Of a DNA stretch of 64,000 bases, positions 48,929 to 59,748 are shown piece after piece (position 1 is the first letter of the stretch; every line of letters begins with the position of its first letter). The notes under the pieces were generated by a model. The model was not told the DNA's origin, ran no database searches, and saw nothing but the letters and a program-made list of their open reading frames with translations. A program made the translations under genes and the position numbers. Source of the stretch: Fomitopsis serialis (taxonomy: Eukaryota > Basidiomycota > Agaricomycetes > Polyporales > Fomitopsidaceae); assembly GCF_022376445.1 (NCBI RefSeq), contig NW_025955119.1:1-64000 (forward strand), given 5' to 3'.

Positions 48929-50325
48929 CTAGTGCTCCATCTTTGCCCAGATAAAACGCTTGAGTATACCGCGGTCAGACCACGGCCGGAGAATCTTCCG
49001 AAATACGGCCTCGAACATCCCATCGAGATCCTTATTACCCTTGAAAGTGGTGTAACAGCTGCGGTCGTCGGAATCCCACGCATCCATCTCCACATTGACA
49101 TCCTGCAGCGCGTCGAAGTGCGGCTGGCTCATGGCCTCGTGCAGAGTCCGTAAATCGACGCGCTCGAGGACGGATGTATCCCGCTTGAAGATGGAGCATG
49201 AGAGGAATTTCGAGTGAACAGAAATAGCGATGTCGACGTGCTCGAGCTGGTGGCTTCGGACAGTGGAGAGGCTGCCGTATAACCCTTCAACCCAGTTATA
49301 GTCTTGTCGGGCCAAAACCTTTCCTGAGAAGGAAACGGGGATACAAGGACTGTAAGGCGGTATTGTGCACTAGGTCGCCATAAGATTCTACATTGTGCAT
49401 CTGCGTCAGCGGCGAAGTCGAATGAGCAAAAGAGGGAGTCTTAACCGTGGGTCAGTAATCGAGTCAAGGAGGACCCTGCGGTTTTGAGGAGTGCGTTCAT
49501 GCTTTCCCGCGGCAAATCTTCACGAACACTGATCGACAGATGTTCGAGAGAGATGCAGAGTCCTGACTGCGCTATCCAGTCGAAGAATCTGAGGTTATAG
49601 TGCGCACAGACACGAAGATGGCGCAGGTGTATGTCAGATGGTGGGCGAAAGGCTGTAACCACCACAGAGCTGGCAGGGTGGTGTGATGTGATTCGAATCT
49701 CATTCAATGTGAGTGACGTAAGCAGGGGGAAAGAAAGAATGATCTGCTGAAGCTGTGAGCGGTTCAGCGAACACCAGGCCAGGTCCAGTGACTCGACGGA
49801 CGAGAACCACGATAGGGCAGGGAAAAATGACATGTGCACGTAACCACACAGTGCACTGATTGTAAGAAGCTGCACTCTGGGCATAGCACAGCCAAGGGCG
49901 AGTGGTAGTGCATGAAGGAAGCAAGGATTCCTGCCATTGTCATCCCCGGTGGGACGACCCTCCGTGAGTCGCAGCTCGCGCGTGGTTGCGAGCCACTGCT
50001 TGACACGCGGAGAAGCCCAACACTGCTTGAACAACAGGTCGAAGTGTCTGCGTCTCAAGATATGGACGGCGTAGTAGAGGTTGCGCATGGCTCGAGGGTA
50101 CCATGCTGCGCAGACCTGCGCCGCTGCAGCCAACGTGTCGGTGTCCATTCGGTCGATGACGTCCTGGAAGATTTCGAGCGGAAAGCGAGCAGCATCGGGG
50201 GATAGCAAGCTCTGCACAGAGGCAGATCTTCTCGAGTCGTCGTCGCTCCCGGGTCGTCTATCGGCACCCGATTCGTCGTCGTAAGTCTGCCCATCTGCAT
50301 CCCGTTGCGCAACGACGGGTGGCAT
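48929..50325 (-). pseudogene. F-box family B copy 3 (FBB3), frameshifted
   Basis: Exon 1 (50325-49446) is intact, from an ATG aligned with FBB1 through the F-box (RFPLEIFQDVIDRMD, then AAWYPRAMRNLYY) to a GTTAAG donor. Exon 2 begins at 49387 in frame (GDLVHNTALQSL) but a deletion after about 15 codons shifts the frame and a TAA follows. The remainder (STVRSHQLEHVDI, MSQPHFDALQDV, ILRPWSDRGILKRF) is open in another frame. The product would be a truncated protein of about 315 residues retaining the F-box. The 5'-UTR intron donor seen in FBB1 (GTATGT) reads GATGTT here, so that intron is probably not spliced. Confidence 0.7.
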
Positions 50326-50837
50326 GTCGTCAACGGGAGACAAACGCTGTGTGAATGCATGAGTCGAGCTCGTGCAACATCTAGAACTCGGAAGGTACCA
50401 ACGCTGGACTGGTGATCGCTCACATTGCCATCCCGGAGGACAGTCACGTCCGATCGTGGGCGATGAGCCAGCATGAGGAAGAGCGCGATTAGCTAGGGAG
50501 CCTCGAACACGCATCAAGGTCGTGTATAAGGCTAGGAGGGGGCCACTGTGTCCGTGATCTCTTCGATAAACGCACGCTGACTGTCGGGTCACGCTGCCTG
50601 CTAACGCTCAGGCTGGTCAAGACGCTGCACTAACAACCAGTCTTCTGGATCCTCCCATTTGGTGCTGCCCGGATCCAACGCCGACTCGATACGCGATTGA
50701 GTGGCATGCGTATTGTGGCTATGACTTTCTGTGCCTATGATAGGGTGGTCATATCGCAATCACTGACCGCAGGCGGTCAGGGATACTAGTATCACAGATT
50801 TGTCTATGTCTTCTTTGGGTTCTCACGTCGCGGCCTC

Positions 50838-52049
50838 TCAGAGCTTCGCAGAGGGCTTCCCTGAGGCGTTCCGCGCTGCATACCCCGTGTCCCTGCAAAC
50901 GTTGTGAGCACGAAGATGCAGAATGCCCGGCAAGGCAAGCAGCACTCACGGTGCTACATGACCATCACGAATCGGAGTATGGCCTTTGTCGAGGGCCTTC
51001 GTAAACTCTTCTCCGACGTTCAGATGCGCCTGAACGAGGTGCGACGAGGTGACCGCGAGCCACCGGTTCAGCGAGAACTCCTCAAACCTATGCGAACTCA
51101 TGTTCAGAAATCCGCAAGGCCAATATCGAACGCAGACTCACTTTGGCGCCTTGAAGATCTCGAGCATCTCGATGGGCTCACCCCCCATGTTCTCGATGTA
51201 GTACCTGCAGTTGTGTGGGACGATCATGACGTCGCTCGCGACGAAATTGTACGTGCGCGTCGCCTGCACGGTGAACACCGTCACCTTCGCCTTCCCGCTC
51301 AGGAACATCGACCACTGTATGCGGCATCTCGTCAGCAGTCCGAGCAGCTGAAACCGAAGCCACAGCGCACCTCACCCGCATACGGGTGCCAGTGCATCTC
51401 GCGCCGCGGTTTATGACGGCGTGCGCCGCGCTAACGGTCGTCACCGGGAAGTTCATGCTGTCCGCGATGCGCACCTCGCCACCGGGGACCATGATCGGCC
51501 CTTGCGCGAGCATCTTGTGCGTGAGCCTGCCGCGAGTCGGGTTCGCGCCGGACTACGTCTCGTCCGCGGATGTCTGACTTGAAAGTCTCTCCCCAGCGGC
51601 CGGACCCATGTTTGTGCACAGAGGGCGCGATTCACTAGGTGCTTTGCCTGAAGAGGATCGAGCGGAAGATGAATTTCTCGCGCGCGGGGAGGTGTTCGAG
51701 CGTGGACTCAGGCACCTTGAGGTTCTTGCGGAGGATGTCGCGCGGAGTGTGCGCCAACCAGTCTGTGAGCTGGAAGGCTTTGTATTCGGAGGATTCGCCA
51801 TCGTCGAGGATCTGCGGAGTCAAGAGGTCAGCACGAGAGTGCTCGAAAGCGAATGATGCAAGGCAACACACCAGCACGAACTCACAGCCTCCCTCTAGGC
51901 CATGCAGCGAGTGCGGGATGCCTTGCGAGAGGAACCACAGGTCACTCGTTTCGACGTCCTCCGCGAAGTACAGCTCTCCATATGCGATGCCCGTGATCCT
52001 CACGCGGCCCTGCAGATGTAGTTCGCCCACTCCGAGTCGTCGCGCCAGT
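50838..52049 (-). pseudogene. Oxalate decarboxylase fragment (copy O3)
   Basis: Begins within exon 1 of the complete gene (LQGRVRITGIAYGELYF, GIPHSLHGLEGGCEFVL) and runs to the stop codon. The intron 1 region and ILDDGESSEYKAFQL are readable; later parts (GGEVRIADSMNFPVTT, WSMFLSG-like, QWLAVTPPHLVQAHLN-like) fall in different frames. The first roughly 100 codons, including the HWH metal ligands, are replaced by block X. It is the longest of the three fragments, but with frameshifts and no start it is a pseudogene. Confidence 0.85.
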
Positions 52050-53240
52050 ACTAGCTCGCAATAGCGAAGTCCTGGCCGAGAGCCGTCGCTTCTTGGAGAC
52101 GTTGGATGGCAGAATTCAAGGAGGTCGCGCTCCGCGCTATGCGTGGGCAACTCATGGCCATGGGTGCTGCTGTCAAGACCGATGTCGGGCGGACGGCGCT
52201 GGCCGGGCGCTGGCGTCGGTGGCGGACGTTCGTGCGACGTGCGCTTGACCTTTTGACCCAAAGTTGCCCTGATCGGGAAGAGCGGATCTTCGATGCTGAT
52301 CGCGGCGGATCGAGCTCGGCGGGATGCGTGATGGCGACCTCACCCGTCCGCGACAGTGGTCTGCAAATATTTCTCGTTATTGACGTCTACGAGGCTCTCT
52401 ACTCTATGCCTGTGGCTTTGCGACTGGCGAAAATGCACATGTCAATTTTCGTCTGGTATGGATCGTCCAAGATGGTGACGAGGGCTGGGCCGTGTGTCAC
52501 TTCGAAGGTCGTCCAAGACACTCGCCATCCGAAGTCGTACGTCTTCCTATCATGCGGACCTTCGTGCTGTGTCCTGACTCCTCCGTCCACTTCGAGGCCG
52601 AACCTTAGTTTCACGTCTGGAGCAGCCGTCATCAAGTACTTACAGTAGCTGTCCAGTCTGTCCAGACCACATCCCCGCCTCCACACCGCACCCCGGGCCG
52701 GGCCGGTGTCATTGTGCACTCTCAGACCATGTCTTCGCAGGTCACTCACCTCTGGCATCTCATGACGATGCGAATCCCCCATCGAGCGAAACCAAGTTTC
52801 ATGTACCTTCCGAACGGTCGACGAGTACTTATGCGTGTCTGTGCTAACTGCACACCCTGACAGGACCCGATCCGCACGGCCATAATAAACGCAATATACA
52901 GTAAGTAAGTATGGGCGCGGGAAGCTACTATGCCTGTCATTGCAAACTATTCAGCTATCGTTAGCACCCCGGTGCACCTGGGCTTCATGCCCAAGGACAA
53001 GTACTGCGTAAAGGTGTGTATCGTCCGAACCCGAAGGCAGTGCCGACGAATTCGTAGCCGAAATACGTCAACTGTGAGGTGAGTTTGCTAGTATCCCGGT
53101 CCTTGTGTCCCTACAACTCAGGCCTCTCTACGCAGTTGACTAGTGTGGTCGTTGCTGTTCAGGCTCAGGCGTAGGCAGTGCCTCCGATTCCGCGAGTCCA
53201 GGGTAACCCCTTGTGCGCCTTGTTCATGCCCGTACTTGTA
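52050..53240 (-). repeat. Degenerate repeat block X, right copy
   Basis: Reverse-complement match of 24664-25780. It contains a longer open piece than the left copy (frame reading HRHEMPEVSDLRRHGLRVH, then KLRFGLEVDGGV and WTTFEVTHGPALVTILDD), so the right copy may be nearer the ancestral gene. The left edge abuts the O3 fragment directly. The protein family is unknown to me. Confidence 0.75.
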
Positions 53241-53479
53241 TGTATATTGGATGGGAGAAGGAGGCCGCGCAGGTGAGTGCCTAAAATGACCATTGTAACT
53301 AAGTAGATTGACCATTGCTATCTGATCAGTCAAGTCCGTGACGCATAGTATCGCGTCGGTAAGTGTCCTTGTGTAACGTCGCCGTTACAGTCGATCGGAG
53401 CAAAGGAGTATGTCTCGAGAACGATGAGGCACAAACGACTAGCACTAGTGACTAGTGAGGAGGTGAGACGTCTGCCTAT

Positions 53480-54941
53480 TCACGCAAAGCAACTCGCACA
53501 CGTATGCGTATACGCCGCGTTGACGCGTTTGATTATACCGCGGTCAAACCACGGCCGGAGAAGCTGCCGAAACATGCCGGCGGCACGATCGAGATCCTTG
53601 GAATCAGCCAACTTCATGTCGAGCGTCTTATGCTGCGTCTGTATCGTCACTTTGACATTCTTCAGGGCGTTGAAGCGCGGCTGGCTCATGACCTTGTGTA
53701 GCGCCCGTGACCCGGGGGAATTGGCGTACATGACGGCGGATTTGACGGCCGCGATGAGAGAGCTAAACCCCCAGAGGCTTCTGTGAACAGAAGTCGTGAT
53801 CTCGATGTGCTCGAGCTGGTGGCTTCGGACAGTGGAGAGGACGCCGTATAACTGGTCCTCTAGTATCGCATAGAGCGACCCATCCGAGTCGAGCGACCCA
53901 ACTCTTTCTACGGCCTCACTGAGATGGAAAACGAGATCCAAGGATCGCAAAGCGGTATTCTGCACTAGGTCGCCGTGGATATCTAGATTGTGCATGTGCG
54001 TCAGCGGCGAAGTCGAATGAGCAAGGAAGAGTGAGGCTTAACAGTGACACTGTAATCGAGTTAAGGAAGACCCTGCGGCTTTGAGGAGTGCGCTAATATT
54101 ATTGCCTTCCCGCGAGGATTTACAATCAACACAGACTGTCAGGTCCTCGAGGGAGATGCAGAGGCCTGACTGCGCTATCCAGTCGATGACCTTGGTTTTC
54201 CCGCTCAAAGTATTCTTGATAGAAAGACGACGCAGATGTATGTCAGATGGTGGGCGAAAGGATGTAACCCCCACAGAGCTGACAGTGGAGTGTTGAGTGT
54301 CTGTTATATCTATAAGGGCGAGTGTTGTAAGCCGAGGGAATTTATATATGATCCGCCGAAGCTGCGAGAGGTTCAGCGAACGCCAGGAGAGTTCCAGTGA
54401 CTCGATGGACGAGAACTGCGATAGGGCGGGGAAAAATGTCATGTGCACGTCTCTATGCAGCCTATTGATTGCAAGACGCTGCACTCTGGACATTGCGCGG
54501 CCAAGGGCAGGGGGTACTGCATCAAGAAAGCGAGGATTTCTGCCACCGCCACCAAAATCATCATCTGCGACTCGCAGCTCGCGCGTGGTTGCGAGCCACT
54601 GCTTGACACGCGGAGACGCACGCAACTGCGTGGACAACATGTCGAAACTTCTGCGTCTGCGGATATGGATGGTGTAGTAAAGGTTGCGCATGGCTCGAGG
54701 ATACCATGCCGCGCAAACCTGCGTCGCTTGATACAACGTGTACTGGTTGTCCATTCGGTCGATGATGTTCTCGAAGACCTCGATCGGAAAGCGATCAGCA
54801 TCGGGGGTCGATAGAAAGCTGCTCTGCACAGAGGCAGGTCTTCTCGAGTCGTCGCCGCTCCGTCTATCGGCACCCGATTCGTCGTCGTCAGTCTGCCCAT
54901 CTGCACGCCATTGCGCGACTTGTGTGCGTGGAACTTGAATG
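53480..54941 (-). pseudogene. F-box family B copy 4 (FBB4), start codon lost
   Basis: Both exons are open: exon 1 to 54043 (donor GTTAAG) and exon 2 53982-53480, joined by a 60-nt intron. The F-box (RFPIEVFENIIDRMD, then AAWYPRAMRNLYY) and the second-exon motifs (NTALRSLDL, STVRSHQLEHIEI, MSQPRFNALKN) are present. The ATG used by copies 1-3 (after GTTGACGAC) is changed to ATT with a few extra bases. No in-frame ATG precedes the F-box, so translation could begin only inside it, unless an unrecognised upstream exon supplies a start. It may be recently inactivated. Confidence 0.65.
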
Positions 54942-55562
54942 TCGTCAACGGGAGGAGAGGAACGCTATGTGAATATATGAGTGGGGCTTGCGCAACCTAC
55001 AGAACTAGGAGGGTACCAACGGTAGGCTGGTGATCGGACGCGGTCATGATCTTGTCCTCCATGATGGCAATGTGCGCGATCGCGAGCGATGAGCCTGCAC
55101 AAGTGAGGGGACAAGGAGCTAAGAGGGGGAGTAGGGGAGCTCGAGCACGCACCAGGGCCATGTATATAGGAGAGGCATGCTGTGACACGTTGCATACGTG
55201 CGAGATGTCTTCGATAAACCACATGCTGACTGCCGGGTTACGCTGCTTTTCTTGATGAATCCCTGTATTGTCCGCGAGGGCCGAGCCCCGTGTAGACAAA
55301 AAGATACGCTGCTAACGCTCGTCAAGACGCTTTAATTACCGCGGTATGACTGTGTGACTTTGCATCGTGTCGACTGCGGTCAGCCTGCAACCAGGTGGGG
55401 AGTCGTGCAGGAGGACGCTGCGCCATTATATATCTGAGCCTAGGATGGGCATATGTATCGCAGACACTGAACACAGCCAGAAGACACAAACCAGGGATCC
55501 TAGTACTTATTACAGATACACCTACATCTTCTTTAGTATGTACCTTCTCACGATACGGCCTC

Positions 55563-57007
55563 TCACAGCTTCGCAGAAGGCTTCCCTGAGGCGTTCTTCG
55601 CTGCAAGTTCTGTGTCTCTGAAAACGCTAAGAGTATGGGTAAGAACCTACATGATACCCTGGGAGGTGGGCGGCACTCACTGTGGTACATGCCCATCACG
55701 AATCGGAGTGTGACCTCTGTCGAGAGCCTTCGTGAACTCTGCCCCAACGTTCAGATGCGCCTGAACGAGGTGCGGCGGGGTGACCGCGAGCCACTGGTTC
55801 AGCGAGAACTCCTCAAACCTGTCGCGTTCTCCGAGTCAGTAGCCTGCCACTCCCAGACGGTCGAAGATCACGGCGCGACGCAGACTCACTTCGGCGCCTT
55901 GAAGATCTCGAGCATCTCGATGGGCTCGTCCCCGATGTTCTCGATGTAGTGCCCGCAGTTGCGCGGGACGATCATGACGTCGCCCGCGACGAAGTTGTAC
56001 GTGCGCGTCGCCTGCACGGTGAACACCGTCACCTTCGCCGTCCCGCTCAGGAACATCGACCACTGTATGCGGCGTCCCGTCAGCAATCCGAGCGCCCGGA
56101 GTAGCTCAACTTGAACCGCCAAGTCGAAACGCACCTCGTCCGCATATGGGTGCCAGTGCATCTCGCGCAGCGCGCCGGGGTTGATGACGACGTGCGCCGC
56201 GCTGATGGTCGTCACAGGGAAGTTCGTGCTGTCCGTGATGCGCACCTCGCCGCCGGGGACTTTGATCGGCTCCTGCGCGAGCATCTTGTGCGTGAGCCTG
56301 CGGCGCGTGGGATGCGCACCGGGCTGCCTCTCGTCCGCGGTGCTCTTCTTGGAGAGGATCGACCGGAAGATGAACTTCTCGCGCGCGGGGAGGTGCTCGA
56401 GCGTGGACTCGGGCACCTTGAAGTTCTTGCGGAGGATGTCGCGCGGCGTGTGCGCCAACCAGTCTGTGAGCTGGAAGGCCTTGTACTCGGAGGATTCGCC
56501 GTCGTCGAAGATCTGCGTGGCCAGGAGGTCAGTACACCGAAGCGAACGATACAAAAAACAGCACACCAGAAGGAACTCGCAGCCGCCCTCTAGGCCCTGC
56601 AGCGAGTGCGGGACGCCCTGCGGGAAGAACCACAGGTCACCCTTCTCGACGTCCTCCTCAAAGTAAAGCCCTCCATAGTCAATGCCGGTAATCCTCACAC
56701 GGCCCTGCAGGATGTACGCCCACTCCGAGTCGTTGTGCCAATGGAGCTCGCGCACGGCGCCCTCCTCGAGGCGCATGTTCGTCGCGGCGAGGTCGCGCGA
56801 CATCGGGAGCTCGCGGACGGTGACCTCGCGCCCCCAGCCGCCCTCCTCGAGGCGCATGTGCGAGTCGGCCCAGGACCACTTCATGTGGAGGACGGTGCCC
56901 CAGTCGGTCGGAGGGGGGACTATCGAGTCGGGGTTCTGGCGCTCCCTGTCGGGATTGCGAGGCCCGACGATGTTGGAACCCTTGTTGCCGCGGATAGGTT
57001 CGACCAT
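55563..57007 (-). CDS. oxdC: Oxalate decarboxylase, bicupin, no signal peptide
   Basis: Exons (minus strand) 57007-56567, 56512-56135, 56062-55890, 55818-55681 and 55617-55563; 394 residues. It converts oxalate to formate and CO2 using Mn. The N-terminal cupin has Arg86, His89, His91, Glu95 and His134; the C-terminal cupin has Arg263, His266, His268, Glu273, His311 and Glu325. Spacing matches Bacillus OxdC. The lid glutamate is kept (Glu156) but the lid reads SEYKA where Bacillus has SENST. The C terminus has QWLAVTPPHLVQAHLN, as in the family. The ATG lies in ACACCATGG close behind a TATA box, and no upstream in-frame start or hydrophobic leader exists, so the protein is probably cytosolic. 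Two introns are in frame and were placed by comparison with the family. Three decayed copies lie in this window. Confidence 0.95.
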
Positions 57008-57080
57008 GGTGTTCGGTGGAAGGAGAAGCGTTGGGGAGGCGAAGGCGGCGTTGCGAGTGGTTTGGTAGAATTCGCCATTG

Positions 57081-57087
57081 TTTTATA
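57081..57087 (-). promoter_or_regulatory. TATA box of the oxalate decarboxylase gene
   Basis: TATAAAA on the minus strand, 73 bases upstream of the ATG, followed by a CT-rich leader. Confidence 0.65.
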
Positions 57088-59159
57088 CGCCTGCGCTGAA
57101 GGTTGAGAAACTCAGAGACAGTGGCTGAGGTATGTCATCACCTACGTGTCTGTGCGGTCAAATATAGCGGCTCCACTTCGTTGCATTCTAGTCAACCAGC
57201 GACAAGAATAGAACGATGGAAGGACGGAAGGAGGCGCGCACTTGGAGGTGGTGAGGAAGCACAGTGAGTGAATAGCAAGGCACCCAAGAGGCGTGCCTCA
57301 AGGATAGCACCGGGTCCGAACTGTTCGCCTGTATCCAACGAGCGCTTGGTACGAAGACAACACTATAGGCGGCCAGAAATAGTTCTTCCCCAACGCTCAT
57401 GCGTTTGCCATGTACCTGAGGAGGCGTCAAAAGCAAGACGATACGCTGCACTTATGCGTGACCGCCTATTGGTACATACACTGGTCCGAGGACCGAGGCG
57501 GAAACAACACTCAGTCCTGTGGTAGCGGGAGCACTCACGTGGTAGATTGCGATCTCTACTGCCCTCTGTGAACCAGCTGGAGACCTTATACGACATTTGC
57601 TCCGACGGTGAAAGCGACGCAACTTGCAAGGAAGCTGTAATAGTCCGCACTCCCGTAGGTGCAGCGCAATCCACGTGATCGGAAGGAGAACTGCGACATA
57701 TAAGGCCAGCATTCTCCGTCTCAACTTTCAAATCCTGTTTCACTGCGCCCATCATCCAGAGGCCGCGACACTTGCCACGTACAGACAGTGTCGCCGCTGT
57801 CCTATCTTGCGAGCAGGCCCCAGTTAGCCAGCCTCCCACTATTCGTGTCGCCGACGACCTGCGAGTCGTTGACGCCGCGTTGAACAATCCGGAGCAGACA
57901 CCACGGACCTCCGTCACCACTCACAAGTCTTCCTATCGGAGCCGTTTCTACGCCTCGTAGATGGAGGGGCTGGCTAGCCCTCTGTTGCCATACGAGTTCT
58001 GAATCGACCGATGCTGCAGCGTCGGTCGGGCATGTCAAGCATGGATAGGTGATGCTCGCACGAGTCGACGGGGTCGCTGATCACTGCTTCCGTCTGCTCC
58101 CGTCGCCGCCATGAAATTGCATGCACCACCAACTTCCACTGGATCGGCCGTAGTCGGGCGGCGCCCAGTCGGGTCGTGTACGTTGTGCGCTGGGTCCACC
58201 GACTGGCGGTGGACTCGGGCTGCCTGTACGGACCCACACTTATCGCCAGCGCGAGGCAGTCCCTCATCGGCACTGTCTTGATGTCTGAGTGATCAAGGCC
58301 GTCCACGTTGTTCCCGGGCAACATCGTGGCGGTAACACCGGTTGGCGCGAGTTTTACGCTGACGACTGGTCCCTCTATCAATGCTTGGACCACGACTGGC
58401 ACGCGAGCCGGTGTGCCGTGAGTGGTGGTACATTCATCAGAGGTCTGTGGTTCAGAATCTCGCCGACAGGCCAGGTGCACGAGGGAAGAGTGGGTCGGAC
58501 GTACGGAGTCGGATGTAGTTTGTCTTACTGCCGTCTTCGCGGTGCAAGGGTCCTCATGAGGTCCTAGTAGCCAGAGGCTAACTGTTCCTGATTTGTTGGA
58601 ATGGCGCACGAATTTTTGGAACTCGAATCGCTTCTTCGTGAAGCTGAACGGCGTTGCGTATGTGCAGTAGGACGAATGTCGTTGTGTATTAGCCATGGCA
58701 GCTCAATGTCAACATCGGGTATGACAATGGTTGATGAAGGTCGTTTGTGCGTTTCCGTCGGAGCAAACTTCAGATTTTGGTATGATGGCACTAGTTGTGT
58801 CATGCATACTGGTACAGGATCTGCAAAAAGTCGGAGACGTGCATAGACCCGTCATTTGATCAAGTGAGGGGACAAGGACACCATTAATCGTTAGGTGCAT
58901 CACCATGTTGCCGTCCAGCATCGGAAGAGGGAAGTCTCGGTCGGAGAGAATACGATCACTCACGACATCACATCCCTGAATACCCAGCAGTAAAGCATAC
59001 CTAGGCCGACCGGTAAGTGTCTGGAGACATGAGCCACTGGCGATGACAGGTGAGGGGGGACGACATGCATGTCAGCAAAATGCAGAGTTGAAATGCCGAA
59101 CTACTCAATAACGACCAAGGAATATATGGTACAACACATAAAGTACACGGCCTCAAGAT
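57088..59159. other. Intergenic; only unsupported ORFs
   Basis: A 240-codon minus-strand ORF (58696-57974) and a 185-codon one (57920-57363) begin at or near ATG/GTG but carry no recognisable domain and no splice-consistent neighbours. Another minus-strand piece at 58963-58709 (LDGNMVMHLTINGVL) looks protein-like. A decayed gene on the minus strand is possible. I assign no function. Confidence 0.35.
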
Positions 59160-59547
59160 CTATGCATAAGCACTCTTGTCTTTGTTGCGCTCGTAAGCTA
59201 GAAAAGAAGTCGATTAGAAGAGCACCTAAAGCGGAATCGTTCGGACGCACGGTTGTAATGGAGCAGCTTTTCGATGAGATCGACATGCGTGAGGACCATG
59301 CGCCGACAGCAGTATCTTTTCAGCTGGAGCTGGTCAAGCGCATCGCTGTAGACGCAAAGCTGAGTTGGGTAGAAATGTCATGTAGTGGTAGACGCACCCT
59401 TCATTAACGTCCTTGGACAACATCTCGAGGTAGCCATTCCATTTGTCGCCGATGACCTTTCCGCAGGAGAAACAACGCACCGGGATGATCTGAGACGTGC
59501 AGTCAGTTAAGACATTTTCTGAGAGAATGATGCAGTGGATATACCAT
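59160..59547 (-). CDS. RPB10: RNA polymerase I/II/III common subunit RPABC5 (Rpb10)
   Basis: Exons (minus strand) 59547-59545 (the ATG alone), 59489-59398, 59345-59251 and 59197-59160; introns of 55, 52 and 53 nt. The protein is 75 residues: a start methionine, then [17 protein letters not shown], then [19 protein letters not shown] and a short tail [15 protein letters not shown]. Zinc ligands are Cys7, Cys10, Cys44 and Cys45, as in yeast Rpb10. It is an essential assembly subunit shared by the three nuclear RNA polymerases. All splice junctions keep frame and the length fits the family (about 70-76). The first coding exon is a single codon followed directly by GTATAT. It is divergent from CND1. 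Confidence 0.95.
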
Positions 59548-59748
59548 GGTGAAGGAACACCAGACGGATGTGGTCGTCTGCGGAAGACTGCAACTGCTGA
59601 GCAAGCTCGTCCTCCGCCACCGTGACGTGACGGTCTCGCGTTCACGTCACATTCGCGTGCCCATGTGACCGACGCGTTGAAGCACACCGCGTTTACGCGG
59701 TTGTTCTTTCAACACAAGCGGCGACGCGTCGACGACCTCGGAGCCGCC
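59548..59748. promoter_or_regulatory. Bidirectional promoter RPB10/CND1
   Basis: Only 201 bases separate the two divergent start codons. It contains a perfect 9-bp inverted repeat, GTGACGTGA at 59622-59630 and TCACGTCAC at 59642-59650 (11-base spacer), and two ACGCGT hexamers at 59672-59677 and 59724-59729, the MluI cell-cycle box bound by MBF at G1/S in fungi. The CND1 start has a full GCCGCCATGG context. Factor binding is inferred. Confidence 0.6.

Noticed and set aside
57363..58696. Minus-strand ORFs of 185 and 240 codons as genes
   Set aside because: No recognisable domains, no supporting splice chain and no paralogue in the window; left as unassigned sequence.
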